Assembly: GCF_017814945.1 (NCBI RefSeq) | Contig: NZ_JAGIPX010000010.1 | Coordinates: forward strand, 128 to 64,127 | DNA: 64,000 nucleotides | Direction: 5' to 3' | Origin: Paraburkholderia sp. LEh10 | GTDB lineage: Bacteria; Pseudomonadota; Gammaproteobacteria; Burkholderiales; Burkholderiaceae | Part shown: positions 26,045 through 35,293 of the stretch, piece after piece | Numbering within the stretch: position 1 is the first letter of the stretch | How the letters are laid out: every line of letters begins with the position of its first letter | Made by a program: the position numbers and the translations under genes | The notes under the pieces: model-generated | Seen by the model: the letters and a program-made list of their open reading frames with translations, nothing else | Database searches by the model: none | What the model was told of the DNA's origin: nothing

Positions 26045-26710
26045 TCAAACGCTCGTGGTATCGGCAGGCGCTTCAGCATTCCTTCGCGGCTTGCGAACGG
26101 CGCGCAGTTTTCCGCTATTGCCGCCACCGCAGAAGAACCGGTCGCCGCCATCCGATTCGAGTCCCGAGACGCCGATGCCATCGGGCATGTCGAGCATCTC
26201 CAGCACTTCGCCCGTTTGAGGATCGACGCGCCGCAGATCGCTCTGTTCGTCCTGCCATGTGCCGTGCCAAAGCTCCCCGTCGACCCACGTGACGCCCGTG
26301 ACGAACCGGTTGGATTCGATCGTGCGAAGCACCGCTCCCGTTTGCGGATCGACCTGATGGATCTTGCGTTCGTGGTATTGCCCGACCCACAGCGAGCCTT
26401 CCGCCCACGCGAGCCCTGAATTGCTGCCAGCGGGCGCGGGGATCGTCGCAAGCACGCGGCCCGTCTGCGGATCGACTTTCCTGATGCCGTCTTCGGCGAT
26501 CTGATACAGGTGCGCCCCGTCGAAAGCCGTTCCCGCTGTGGCGGGAACGTCGATCGAGCGCAAGGTCTGGCCGCTCGACGGATCGAGCGCTTGCACCGTC
26601 TCTCCCGCCGCAAACCAGACGTTCTGGCCGTCATACGTGACGCCATGCACATTGTCGATTCCCGGAAAGGGCCCGTATTCACGCACGATTTCAGCAGCTG
26701 AGCGATTCAT
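26045..26710 (-). CDS. Beta-propeller protein (PQQ/SMP-30-like repeats)
   Basis: 221 residues made of repeated blades with VDPQTG-type motifs (KVDPQTGRVL, QVDPQTGAVL, RVDPQTGEVL) and DGxxLW strands. No signal peptide, so it is probably cytoplasmic. Glutamine cyclotransferase and lactonase-like families share this pattern; I cannot name a substrate. ATG 26710 has AGGAAG just upstream. It follows the regulator gene at 26749 on the same strand with a 38-base gap, so the pair may be an operon. Confidence 0.75.
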   Translation of the reverse strand: MNRSAAEIVREYGPFPGIDNVHGVTYDGQNVWFAAGETVQALDPSSGQTLRSIDVPATAGTAFDGAHLYQIAEDGIRKVDPQTGRVLATIPAPAGSNSGLAWAEGSLWVGQYHERKIHQVDPQTGAVLRTIESNRFVTGVTWVDGELWHGTWQDEQSDLRRVDPQTGEVLEMLDMPDGIGVSGLESDGGDRFFCGGGNSGKLRAVRKPRRNAEAPADTTSV

Positions 26711-26748
26711 GCTTCCTTCCTCGTCACTGAAGAGTTGAGCCTTACATG

Positions 26749-27969
26749 CTAGTCGATGGGCAGCGGGGCGGGGAGTAACAACGCCGTCGCGAATCCGGGC
26801 ATCGGCGGCGTGATCCAGCGGCGCGCGCGTCCCTGTCCAAACGACTGCGCCTTGCCCGCTGACGCAAGCGAATCGAGCGCGCGCTGCACGGTGCGCTGGC
26901 TCGCGCCGAGCGCGAGCGCGAGCGCCGAACTCGACCACGACTCGCCGTCGGCAAGAAACGCGAGCAGCGGCGCATGCGCTTCGTCGACGGGCCGCGCCAG
27001 CACGACGACCTCGGGCGCGCGACGCGGCGACAACGCGAAGCCGCGCTTCGTCGCGCTGACGTCGGCGAGCGCTCCGAGCATCGTCCGAAGCCGCCCGATT
27101 TCGACGCGCAGACGCGCGCGATGCGAGTCGTCCACGTGCTTCGTCCGGAATGCATGCGCGATCAGCGTATCGCGCGGCACGTCGGCCGGCCACGCTTCGC
27201 CGAGCGAGCGCGCGAGGCTGAACAGCACGGCGCGCGTGGCGAGCGGGACGACGGTATCGGCATCGCGCACGGCATGGCGGCACGCATCGATGATGAGCGC
27301 GTTCGACGCCATCAATGCTTCGACATCTTCGAGCAGCAGCAGCCGTTCTTCGCCTCGTGCGATCAGGCGCGCGGCAGGCGTGGTCAGCAGGCGTGATGCG
27401 CTCTCGACTTCCGCTGTCAGACCCGCAATGCCCGCATCGCGCGCCGCGCGTTCGGCCCGCGCGAGCGCGGCGCGCGCGGTCTTCGTGTGCAGGCGGCGCA
27501 TCGCGATTCCCGCGACGATCAGCTCGTGCGCGGCGCTCGACGCAGGCGGGAAGGGCGTGGGATCGAAGCCGTCGAGCAGACTCTCGGCTTCGTCGAGACG
27601 CCCGATCAGCAGCAGGCGCCGGACTTCGAGATGCCGCGCGTGTGCGGCGTTGAAGCGGTCGCCGTGCGCTTCGAGCGTCGCGCGCGCGGCCGCGAGGGTC
27701 TTGACGGGCCAACCGAGATCGCGCGAGGCAAACGCGATGTCCGCTTCGGCGACGATGCACCGCGCGCGAGCCACGGCTTCTCTCGGACCGAAGGCGCGCG
27801 CCGCGCTGCGGACCAGCGCCCTCGCGCGCGTGAGATCGCCGAGTTGCGCCATCGCGATGCCGCGCAGCGCGAGCGCGGGTGCGTCGTCGCGCAACGCGAC
27901 GCGGTTCAGCGCGCCGAGGGGATCACCCGCCGCGAGCGCGCGCGCCGCAGCTGCGATGAGCATGTCCAT
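26749..27969 (-). CDS. Helix-turn-helix protein with TPR-like repeats
   Basis: 406 residues, very rich in Ala, Arg and Leu. The first 200 residues look like TPR helical hairpins (LAAGDPLGALNRVALRD, AMAQLGDLTRARALVRSAAR). Near the C-terminus, SSALALALGASQRTVQRALD is a clear helix-turn-helix. A transcriptional regulator controlling the adjacent propeller gene or itself is likely. It is divergent from the DUF899 gene, with 90 bases between them. Confidence 0.65.
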   Translation of the reverse strand: MDMLIAAAARALAAGDPLGALNRVALRDDAPALALRGIAMAQLGDLTRARALVRSAARAFGPREAVARARCIVAEADIAFASRDLGWPVKTLAAARATLEAHGDRFNAAHARHLEVRRLLLIGRLDEAESLLDGFDPTPFPPASSAAHELIVAGIAMRRLHTKTARAALARAERAARDAGIAGLTAEVESASRLLTTPAARLIARGEERLLLLEDVEALMASNALIIDACRHAVRDADTVVPLATRAVLFSLARSLGEAWPADVPRDTLIAHAFRTKHVDDSHRARLRVEIGRLRTMLGALADVSATKRGFALSPRRAPEVVVLARPVDEAHAPLLAFLADGESWSSSALALALGASQRTVQRALDSLASAGKAQSFGQGRARRWITPPMPGFATALLLPAPLPID

Positions 27970-28059
27970 CCGAATCCCGCCACACTTGTCACTCCCAGCC
28001 GTTGGAAGTCCCGGACTAATCTAACACACGACGATTCACCACCAACGGAGGGACGAACG

Positions 28060-28824
28060 ATGACAACGCACAAGACGGGCACGCGTGAAGCATGGCTGAA
28101 GGCGCGGCTCGAACTGCTCGAAGCGGAAAAAGCGCTGACCCGGCGCAGCGACGAACTCGCGCGGCAACGGCAGGCGCTGCCCTGGGTCAAGGTCGACAAG
28201 CCGTACAGATTCGAGACGGACACGGGAAGCGCGTCGCTGGCGGACCTGTTCAATGGACGCTCGCAGCTCATCGTCTATCACTTCATGTTCGGGCCGGACT
28301 ACACGGCGGGCTGCCCGTCGTGCTCGGCGATCGCGGACGGCTTCAACGGCTTTGCCGCGCACCTGGCGAATCACGATGTGATGCTGATGGCCGTGTCGCG
28401 CGCGCCGCTCGTGAAGCTGCAGGCGTACAGGCAGCGAATGGGATGGACGTTTGCGTGGGCCTCGGCGAGCGGCAGCGATTTCAACTTCGACTTCAACGTG
28501 TCGTACACGCAGGAGCAGCAACGCGCGGGCGACGTCGAATACAACTTCGAGCGAGGCGGGCACGCGATGGACATGACGCCGCCGCCGGAGCCCGTCGTCC
28601 AGTTCGCGGCCGCCTGTGGCACCGATGCGCCGACCTATTCGCGCGACCGGCCGGGCATGAGCGCGTTCGCGCGCGAGGACGGCGTCGTGTATCACACGTA
28701 CTCCACCTATGCGCGCGGCCTCGATGCGCTGTGGGGCATGTATCAGTGGCTCGATCGCGCGCCTGCGGGGCGCAACGAGAAGGGCATCTGGTGGCGCCGC
28801 CACGACGAGTACAAGCGTCGCTGA
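28060..28824 (+). CDS. DUF899 thioredoxin-like protein
   Basis: 254 residues of the DUF899 family. An N-terminal helix, the block LPWVKVDKPYRFETDTG, the thioredoxin-like strand LIVYHFMFGPDYTAGCPSCS with a CxxC pair, and VYHTYSTYARGLDALWGMYQ are family landmarks. The biochemical role is not established; a peroxiredoxin-like fold is expected. GGAGGGA lies 8 bases upstream of the ATG. The next gene begins 8 bases after its stop. Confidence 0.9.
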   Translation: MTTHKTGTREAWLKARLELLEAEKALTRRSDELARQRQALPWVKVDKPYRFETDTGSASLADLFNGRSQLIVYHFMFGPDYTAGCPSCSAIADGFNGFAAHLANHDVMLMAVSRAPLVKLQAYRQRMGWTFAWASASGSDFNFDFNVSYTQEQQRAGDVEYNFERGGHAMDMTPPPEPVVQFAAACGTDAPTYSRDRPGMSAFAREDGVVYHTYSTYARGLDALWGMYQWLDRAPAGRNEKGIWWRRHDEYKRR

Positions 28825-28832
28825 GGTGCATC

Positions 28833-29669
28833 GTGGACGCAGCAGGCGCAACCTTGGGCGGGAACGTTTCGCGGCGAGCCGTCGCGCCGCGCGTTTCGCA
28901 GCGGGCCTTTTTCGGCGTGATGGCGCTCGTCTTCGCTGTCTGCGCGGCATTGACGATCGTCTGGTGTGCGTCGATGCAGGCGATGGGCGAGATGCCGATG
29001 CCAGGCGGCTGGACGCTGTCGATGACATGGGCGCCGATGTGCGGACAAAAGTGGCCGCGCGCCGCGCTTTCGTTCGTCGGCATGTGGGTGGTCATGATGG
29101 CCGCGATGATGCTGCCGTCGCTCGCGCCGATGCTGTGGCGCTACCACGAAGCCGTCGGCCGGTCGGGTGTGAGCCGCGCCGCCTCGCTGACCGCGCTCGT
29201 GAGCGTCGCGTACTTGTTCGTGTGGAGCGTTGCGGGTGTGGCCGTCTTCGCGTTCGGCGGCGCGTTGATCGCACTCGCGCTGCATCTGCCCGTGCTCGCC
29301 CGCGCTGTTCCCGTTGCAGCCGGGTTGGCCGTGCTCGCCGCCGGCGCGCTGCAGTTCAGCCCATCGAAGGCCCGTTTTCTTGCGTGTTGCCGCACAGCCG
29401 ACGCGCACGGACCGACGCAGGCGACGACGGTCCACGCGGCGTTGCTGCATGGTCTGCGGCTGGGTGTCCATTGCGGCTGTTGCTGTGCCGGATTGACGAC
29501 GGTTCTTCTGATCCACGGCGCGATGGATCTGCGCGCGATGGCGTTGCTCACGGCCGCCATCACGGCTGAGCGCCTCGCGCCGGCTGGCGGGCGCGTCGCG
29601 CAGGCGAACGGTGTGGCCGTCGTCGCGATGGGACTATCGATGCTCGCCCGCGCGTTCGGTCAAAGCTGA
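28833..29669 (+). CDS. DUF2182 integral membrane protein
   Basis: 278 residues, about seven membrane helices. The family signature MWVVMMAAMMLPSLAPMLWR is present, as are CxxC-type cysteines late in the chain (VHCGCCCAGLTTVLL). DUF2182 proteins are possible metal or redox membrane proteins of unknown role. I start at GTG 28833 (MDAAGATLGG), just after the DUF899 stop; an ATG further in would cut the first helix. The tight spacing to the DUF899 gene suggests joint function. Confidence 0.83.
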   Translation: MDAAGATLGGNVSRRAVAPRVSQRAFFGVMALVFAVCAALTIVWCASMQAMGEMPMPGGWTLSMTWAPMCGQKWPRAALSFVGMWVVMMAAMMLPSLAPMLWRYHEAVGRSGVSRAASLTALVSVAYLFVWSVAGVAVFAFGGALIALALHLPVLARAVPVAAGLAVLAAGALQFSPSKARFLACCRTADAHGPTQATTVHAALLHGLRLGVHCGCCCAGLTTVLLIHGAMDLRAMALLTAAITAERLAPAGGRVAQANGVAVVAMGLSMLARAFGQS

Positions 29670-29720
29670 TGCGCGGCATCTCACCCTGGCCGGATGCCCG
29701 CCGCGCATCCCGCCTTCGCA

Positions 29721-29890
29721 TCAGATCGACTTGACTTCGCCGCCGTCCATCCGCAGCGTCGTGCCCGTCATCCAGCGCGCGCCCGGCGGCACGATGAACG
29801 CCACCAGTCCGGCGATCTCATCGGGCGTGCCGTATCGCGCGATGCCCGCCTGCTGCGGGAATTTCGCCGTCGCCTCTTCGTTTGCCGTCA
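29721..29890 (-). pseudogene. 3' remnant of a short-chain dehydrogenase gene
   Basis: On the minus strand an in-frame segment ends at TCA 29721-29723 and reads GIARYGTPDEIAGLVAFIVP then WMTGTTLRMDGGEVKSI-stop. This is the C-terminus of an SDR enzyme. The catalytic Tyr-x-x-x-Lys and the Rossmann part are missing, because the stop of the quinone-oxidoreductase gene sits at the other edge. A deletion that fused two formerly separate genes is the simplest explanation. No start codon supports expression. Confidence 0.75.
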
Positions 29891-30859
29891 GTGGACGACG
29901 ACCATCTTGCCGCCCGCTTCGTTCGCTTCCATCACGCGGTGCGCCTCGTGAATCTGATCGAACGTGAAGACGCGCGACGGCTTGGCCTTCAGGCGTCCCG
30001 CTGCGACATCCGCGGCGATCTGCTGAAGCGGGACGTCGGAGACCGGAAAGCCCGGTGTGCCGAATACGAAGCTGCCGAAAAACGTCAGATACACGCCGCT
30101 TGCCATCTGCAGCAGCGGATTGAAGTCCGCGATGGGCGCGAGGCCGCCGAGCCAGCCCGCGAGGCAGGCGCGCCCGCCGCGACGCAGCATCGCGAGCGAG
30201 TCGAGGATCGTGCTGTTGCCGACGAGGTCCAGCACCGCGTCGATGTTCCTGGCCTCTGCGATGCGCTTTGACAGATCGGGGCCTTCCAGCTCGACGCGCG
30301 CCGCGCCGAGTTCCTTCAGCATGTCAAAGCGGGCCGGGCTGCGCGTCGTGGCGATCACGTTCGCGCCCGCGTTCACGGCAAGATTGACGGCCGCCTGTCC
30401 GAACGACGACGTCGCGCCGCGAATCACCAGCGTTTGTCCCGCCGTGAGTTCGAGGTTGCGGAACAGGCACGTCCAGGCGGTCGCGTAGGTTTCGGGAATC
30501 GCGGCAAGCTCGGCCCACGGCAGATCGGATTCGATCAACGCGACATTCGAAGCGGGTGCTCGCGTGTACTGCGCATAGCTGCCGTTGATGGTCCGGCCGA
30601 GGCCGCCCATCAGCGCCGCGACTTTCGCGCCGACGGGAAACTCGCCGCCGGGGCACGACTTGACGATGCCGACGCATTCGATGCCGCTCACCTTCGCTGC
30701 TTCCGCCCACTCGCCGCGACGCATATGCATTTCGGCGTGGTTGATGCCGAATGCCTTGATTTCGATGACGACGTGGCCTTCCAGCGGTTCAGGCTCCGGC
30801 AGTTCCGTATAGACGAGGCTATCCAGACCGCCGAATTTTTCGAGCACGATTGCACGCAT
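29888..30859 (-). CDS. Zinc-independent MDR oxidoreductase (quinone-oxidoreductase type)
   Basis: 323 residues of the medium-chain dehydrogenase family. The GroES-like start (MRAIVLEKFGGLDSLVYTEL) is followed by NADP-domain residues ATSSFGQAAVNLAVNAGANV; catalytic zinc cysteines are absent, so it is a quinone/enone reductase-like enzyme using NADPH. Substrate unknown. ATG 30859 has TAGGAGA 6 bases before it. It is 71 bases downstream of the alpha/beta hydrolase gene and probably co-transcribed with it, divergent from the CGNR regulator. Confidence 0.87.
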   Translation of the reverse strand: MRAIVLEKFGGLDSLVYTELPEPEPLEGHVVIEIKAFGINHAEMHMRRGEWAEAAKVSGIECVGIVKSCPGGEFPVGAKVAALMGGLGRTINGSYAQYTRAPASNVALIESDLPWAELAAIPETYATAWTCLFRNLELTAGQTLVIRGATSSFGQAAVNLAVNAGANVIATTRSPARFDMLKELGAARVELEGPDLSKRIAEARNIDAVLDLVGNSTILDSLAMLRRGGRACLAGWLGGLAPIADFNPLLQMASGVYLTFFGSFVFGTPGFPVSDVPLQQIAADVAAGRLKAKPSRVFTFDQIHEAHRVMEANEAGGKMVVVH

Positions 30860-30930
30860 GAGCGTTCTCCTAACGTAGATCGGGGCATCGGAACGATGCG
30901 GTGTTATCGGGCGGTCCACATGGCCGCGAG

Positions 30931-31785
30931 TCAGCGAATCAGAAAGTCGGCAATGGCTGCGGCGATTTCGGCCGCATGGGTTTCGAGCGCGAAGTGGCCG
31001 GTGTCGAAGAACCGCACGTCCGCATTGGGAAGATCGCGCCTGAACGCTTGCGCGCCCGCCGGCAGGAAGAACGGGTCGTTCTTGCCCCAGACAGCAAGGA
31101 ACGGCGGCTGATGGGTTCTGAAGTACTGCTGGAATGCGGGATAAAGCGCGACATTGCTTTGATAGTCGCCGAACAGGTCGAGCTGGATTTCATGCGCGCC
31201 CGGGCGGTTCATGTAGTAGTCGTCGAGCGAGTAGCCGTCGGGCGACACGGCTGTCGTGTCCGGCACGCCATGCGTGTATTGCCAGATCGTCGTCTCTTTG
31301 GTCAGCAGCGCGCGCAGGGCGTCGCGATTGGCCTGCGTCGGTTCGCGCCAGTACGCCTCTATCGGATTCCATCCGTCGCTCAAGCCTTCCAGATAAGCAT
31401 TGCCGTTTTGCGACACGATCCCCGTGATCCGCTCGGGATGCTTGAGCGCAAGCCGGAAGCCCGTAGGCGCACCGTAATCGAACACGTACACGGCATAGCG
31501 GTCGAAGCCGATCACCTCAGTGAAGCCGTCGATCACGTTTGCGAGATTGTCGAACGTGTAGGCAAAGTCGTCGCGGCCCGGCAGGTCCGACTGGCCGAAG
31601 CCCGGCAAATCCGGCGCGACGATATGAAAGCGCTCTGACAGCAGCGGGATCAGGTCCCGGAACATATGGCTCGAACTCGGAAAGCCGTGCAGCATCAGCA
31701 GCTTCGGCGCGCCGGGACGGCCTGCCTCCCGGTAAAAAACATTGAAACCGTCGACGTCGGCGTATCGATGGGCAATCGTGGACAT
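30931..31785 (-). CDS. Alpha/beta hydrolase (epoxide-hydrolase/dehalogenase type)
   Basis: 284 residues. HGFPSSSHMFRDL forms the oxyanion side, and the nucleophile elbow is VFDYGAPTGF with Asp103 in place of Ser, as in epoxide hydrolases and haloalkane dehalogenases. WGKNDPFFLP carries the acid, and GHFALETH the base histidine. The substrate cannot be told apart by sequence. The ATG at 31785 follows GGAGAAACG. It shares an apparent operon with the oxidoreductase at 29888 and is divergent from the CGNR regulator. Confidence 0.88.
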   Translation of the reverse strand: MSTIAHRYADVDGFNVFYREAGRPGAPKLLMLHGFPSSSHMFRDLIPLLSERFHIVAPDLPGFGQSDLPGRDDFAYTFDNLANVIDGFTEVIGFDRYAVYVFDYGAPTGFRLALKHPERITGIVSQNGNAYLEGLSDGWNPIEAYWREPTQANRDALRALLTKETTIWQYTHGVPDTTAVSPDGYSLDDYYMNRPGAHEIQLDLFGDYQSNVALYPAFQQYFRTHQPPFLAVWGKNDPFFLPAGAQAFRRDLPNADVRFFDTGHFALETHAAEIAAAIADFLIR

Positions 31786-31957
31786 GGCGTTTCTCCGCTG
31801 GGTGATGAGTTCCGTTCTAGTTCACATGCGCTGCTTTCGCTTTGCTTGTGTAACCGTTAAAACCATGAGTTAAAGGTTACAAAGCGGGCGTGTAACTTGT
31901 CAAGAGGTTTTTTAGCGGTTACGATGTATTCATCGTCATTCACATTCGTCACAACAA

Positions 31958-32590
31958 ATGGACTACCGCCAGATACCGGCGCTGTTTCTCGCCGATGCGC
32001 CAGGTCTTGATTTTCTGAATTCGATTGCGACGCCGGTTGATGAGCCTGTCGACTGGATCAGCGACGGCGACGGGCTGGTCGGCTGGCTCCAACAGGCGGG
32101 CATGGTCCCCGCTGATGCGCTCGCAGCAATCCAGGCGCGCGCCACGCGGGAGGAGCTCGATGAAGTCGCGGCGAAGGCGCGCAGCCTGCGTGAGTGGTTC
32201 AGGGGCTACGTGCAAAAGAGAAAAGGGCGCGCGCTCGCCGCGAAGGACTTGCGTGAGCTCGAGCCGCTGAACCAGTTGCTCGCGCGCGACGAACAGCACG
32301 GCGAGATCGTCGCGAGCGGCCCGGACGAGGGCGGCGTGTTTTCGTTTCGCGCGAAGCGGCGGTGGCAATCGACGGAGTCGCTGTTGATGCCGATTGCCGA
32401 GTCGCTCGCGAGACTCGTATGCGACGAGGACTTCACGCAGGTGAAGGCATGCGAAGGACCGAAATGCACGCTGCTGTTCGCCGATCACACGCGCGGACAC
32501 GCGCGCCGGTGGTGCAGCATGGCGATTTGCGGCAACCGCGCGAAGGTGGCTGCGCACCGCGCGCGGCTCAAGGAAGCGAAGTCCCGCTAA
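31958..32590 (+). CDS. ABATE-domain/CGNR zinc-finger regulator
   Basis: 210 residues. The N-terminal ABATE (DUF1470) domain ([10 protein letters not shown]) is followed by the CGNR zinc finger: [13 protein letters not shown], then [18 protein letters not shown], with all four cysteines. Family members are DNA-binding regulators often next to detoxification genes. The 172-base divergent region to the hydrolase gene has TTTAAC-like AT-rich repeats (GTAACCGTTAAAACCATGAG at 31849-31868, GTTACGATG later), a likely operator area. Confidence 0.9.
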   Translation: MDYRQIPALFLADAPGLDFLNSIATPVDEPVDWISDGDGLVGWLQQAGMVPADALAAIQARATREELDEVAAKARSLREWFRGYVQKRKGRALAAKDLRELEPLNQLLARDEQHGEIVASGPDEGGVFSFRAKRRWQSTESLLMPIAESLARLVCDEDFTQVKACEGPKCTLLFADHTRGHARRWCSMAICGNRAKVAAHRARLKEAKSR

Positions 32591-32636
32591 AGCCCGGTGG
32601 TTGAAGCGGGGTTCACATTTTTCTGAGGGAGGCTGT

Positions 32637-33335
32637 ATGGATCACATCAAGGCAATCGCGTTCGATCTCTATGGGACGCTGTTCGACGTTCACTCTGTCG
32701 CGAGCCGGTGCGAAGAGCAATTCGCGGGGCGCGGGCAGGAGATCAGCAATGTCTGGCGACAAAAGCAGCTCGAATACACGTGGCTGCGCAGCCTGATGAA
32801 CCGCTACATCCCCTTCGAGCATGTGACGGAAGAAGCGTTGCGCTTCACATGCCGCCATCTCGGCCTCGAACTCGATGAGCGCGCATGCCGATCGCTATCC
32901 GACGCGTATCTGCGTCTGCAGCCGTTCGCGGAGGTGCCCGACGCGCTGCGCGAGCTGCGTGATCGTGGACTCAAGCTCGCGATACTGTCGAATGGTTCGC
33001 CGCATTCGATAGGCGCCGTGGTGGGCCATGCGGGCCTGCGAAGCAGCTTCGATCATCTGCTGAGCGTCGATCCCGTGCGCGTCTACAAGCCGGACAATCG
33101 TGCGTACGAACTCGCGGAAGAGGCGTTCGGCGTCGACCGGAGAGCGATCCTGTTCGTGTCGTCGAATGCATGGGATGCAACAGGCGCGCGCTACTTCGGT
33201 TTCCCGACGGCCTGGATCAATCGGGCGGGCAAGGTATTCGAGGAAATGGGCCAGCGGCCGGATTGGGAACTGACGGGTGTGGACGGTCTCGTGAAGCTGT
33301 TCGGCACAGCGGATTCGTCCGCGGGGAACGGTTGA
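32637..33335 (+). CDS. Haloacid dehalogenase type II (L-2-haloacid dehalogenase)
   Basis: 232 residues of the HAD superfamily. Nucleophile Asp10 sits in [16 protein letters not shown], then [11 protein letters not shown] (Ser/Asn loop), [14 protein letters not shown] (Lys) and [20 protein letters not shown]. These blocks match L-2-haloacid dehalogenases, which release halide from 2-haloalkanoates. ATG 32637 follows GAGGGAGG. It is 46 bases after the CGNR gene on the same strand, and could be co-expressed. Confidence 0.9.
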   Translation: MDHIKAIAFDLYGTLFDVHSVASRCEEQFAGRGQEISNVWRQKQLEYTWLRSLMNRYIPFEHVTEEALRFTCRHLGLELDERACRSLSDAYLRLQPFAEVPDALRELRDRGLKLAILSNGSPHSIGAVVGHAGLRSSFDHLLSVDPVRVYKPDNRAYELAEEAFGVDRRAILFVSSNAWDATGARYFGFPTAWINRAGKVFEEMGQRPDWELTGVDGLVKLFGTADSSAGNG

Positions 33336-33392
33336 GCCCGGGTGCTGTGCCGTGCCGGCCTGAAGGTGCGTCGCGCGCTGGTGACGGGTCCG

Positions 33393-34019
33393 TTACTGCT
33401 TGCCCGACGCAAGCTGCTCGTTGCGTTGAGTCAGAAAGCGCAGCAAGCCATCGATGCCGCTTTGCTGGATCGTCTCGCCGAACTGCTGTCGATAGGTCTG
33501 CACGAGCCATGCGCCGACCACATTGAGGTCATACACGCGCCATCCTTGCGGCGTCTTGCGCAGACGGTAGTCGATCTCGATGGGCTGCGCGTTGGTCAGC
33601 GCGATCGTGCGCACCACCGTGTCGGTGTCCGTGGGCGAGAAGCGCATCGGCGGATATTCGATCTGCTGATCCGGGCGCAGCTGCGCGAGCGCGCCTGAAT
33701 AAAGATGGATCAGCAGCGTCCTGAACTGCTGCACGAGCTGTTGCTGCTGCGCGGGCGTTGCCGTTCTCCAGTAGCGGCCGAGCGCGAGTTGCGTCGTATG
33801 CTCGAAGTCGATGTACGGAAGAATGTCCCGGTTCACGATGTCCATGATGCGCGGGATATCCGACGGTTCGATCGCCCGCGTGCGGACTTCGTTGAGCACC
33901 TGCTGCGTGACAGTCTTGACGAGCGTCTGCGGATCGGAGCTGTCGACGCTTTGCGCCGACGCAGAACGGCAGAACGCGAATGCCGTACAGAAAAGGGCGA
34001 TGAGAAAGAGCGATCTCAT
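33393..34019 (-). CDS. MlaC/Ttg2D-family phospholipid-binding protein
   Basis: 208 residues: signal peptide (to SASA-QS), then the MlaC fold with VKTVTQQVLNEVRTR, FEHTTQLALGRYWRTATPAQ and IEIDYRLRKTPQGWRVYDLN. MlaC shuttles phospholipids between outer and inner membrane. The other Mla genes are not in the window, so this is an orphan copy whose role may differ. ATG 34019 follows GGAGGAATT-like sequence on the minus strand. It is convergent with the haloacid dehalogenase gene. Confidence 0.9.
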   Translation of the reverse strand: MRSLFLIALFCTAFAFCRSASAQSVDSSDPQTLVKTVTQQVLNEVRTRAIEPSDIPRIMDIVNRDILPYIDFEHTTQLALGRYWRTATPAQQQQLVQQFRTLLIHLYSGALAQLRPDQQIEYPPMRFSPTDTDTVVRTIALTNAQPIEIDYRLRKTPQGWRVYDLNVVGAWLVQTYRQQFGETIQQSGIDGLLRFLTQRNEQLASGKQ

Positions 34020-34220
34020 ATTGGAGGAATTCTCTCGTGAATGCGGTGGCGAACGATTGCCGCCTGAAGCAGCGGCGACAGCTATTTTATGAGTGGCCGG
34101 AAAATTTGGCAGATGACGTGGCACTGTCCGGCTGAGCGCGAAGGCAGCCAATGCTGCAATTCGTGTCAACGCTGGCGCGAAGGTTCGGACATGAGCGATT
34201 TCGCAGTCAGTTGCAGGCAA

Positions 34221-35252
34221 TCAATCGGCCGGCGCATGCGAAGAACGGCGCGCCAGATGATCGGTGCCGGACTCCGATAGCCACACTTCGCCCGGCCGTC
34301 CCATCATCTGCCGCACGTTCGCGTGAGCACGCGGCAGCGGCAACACGGCGAATCGCTCGGCGCGCGGATCGAAACGCACGAGGGCATTCGCGCTCCATTC
34401 GCTGAGCCATACGATGTCGCGATCATCGACGAAGACAGCGTACGCGTGCGGATCGTCGCCGGGCAGACGCCATTCGCGCCATTGCTGTTTCGCGGGATCG
34501 TACATGCCGACCTTTCCCGCATTCCACTCGCTGATCCACACGCGCCCTTGCGAATCGGACCAGGCGCGGCGCGCGCCCTGATCCGGCGTCGGCGGTTCGA
34601 GAACCTGCGCCGCGCCCGTGCGGGGATCGATGTGTCCCAGATAGTTGCCCGCCAGCGAAGCGAAATACAGGCCGCCGTTCGGCGTCACGCAGATGCCATA
34701 GGGACCGCGTCCGCGCGGCGCATCGAACACGCGCATCGTGCCGCGTTGCGGGTCGAGTTCGCCGTAGATGCCGTTTTGCCCCGTAAACCACAGGTGCCCT
34801 TGCTTGTCGAACACGGCCGTGTTGAGGTTCGCGTTCGGCCGTTCTTTCGGCAACGGAAAGCGCGTGACGGCGAGCGTCTTCGCATCGACGCGGACAATCG
34901 CGTTCTGGCCGCCATCCGTGATCCATGCCGCCATGTCGGGGCCAACGATCACGCCATGCGGCGCCGACCCGGCGCCGAGCGCAATCCTGTCGATCTTGCC
35001 GCTGCGCGGCTCGAGCCGGCCCGCTTCGCCCTGCGCCTGCGCGCTGTACCACACGGTTCCGTCGGGTGACGGCGCGACATCGTGCGGCGCGCTGCCCGTC
35101 GGGACGGCGAAGCTGTCGAACGAAGCAGACTGCGCATGCGCGTCGTTCGTCGATGCGATGCCGATGAGCGTCACCACGAAGAGCGAAACGACGCAGCTTT
35201 CGAGCAACCGCTTTGGCGATGCAGCAACCCGTTCATTCGCGATCTTGAACAT
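34221..35252 (-). CDS. Secreted beta-propeller lyase-like protein (Vgb family)
   Basis: 343 residues with a signal peptide (hydrophobic LLESCVVSLFVVTLIGIAST, cleavage near AHA-QS). The seven-bladed propeller shows repeated PSPDGTVWYSAQ, DKQGHLWFTGQ and DSQGRVWISEW motifs of the virginiamycin B lyase family. Many members are not antibiotic lyases, so resistance is not implied. GGAGG is 5 bases before ATG 35252, and the upstream ATG at 35276 is less likely. It stands 41 bases after the Ap4A phosphorylase gene on the same strand. Confidence 0.85.
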   Translation of the reverse strand: MFKIANERVAASPKRLLESCVVSLFVVTLIGIASTNDAHAQSASFDSFAVPTGSAPHDVAPSPDGTVWYSAQAQGEAGRLEPRSGKIDRIALGAGSAPHGVIVGPDMAAWITDGGQNAIVRVDAKTLAVTRFPLPKERPNANLNTAVFDKQGHLWFTGQNGIYGELDPQRGTMRVFDAPRGRGPYGICVTPNGGLYFASLAGNYLGHIDPRTGAAQVLEPPTPDQGARRAWSDSQGRVWISEWNAGKVGMYDPAKQQWREWRLPGDDPHAYAVFVDDRDIVWLSEWSANALVRFDPRAERFAVLPLPRAHANVRQMMGRPGEVWLSESGTDHLARRSSHAPAD

Positions 35253-35293
35253 GCTCGCCTCCGTGTCGCGGGCCATCGACCATCATCTCGTGT

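Noticed and set aside
34221..35252. Streptogramin resistance gene
   Set aside because: Propeller similarity alone; many Vgb-like secreted proteins are not lyases.
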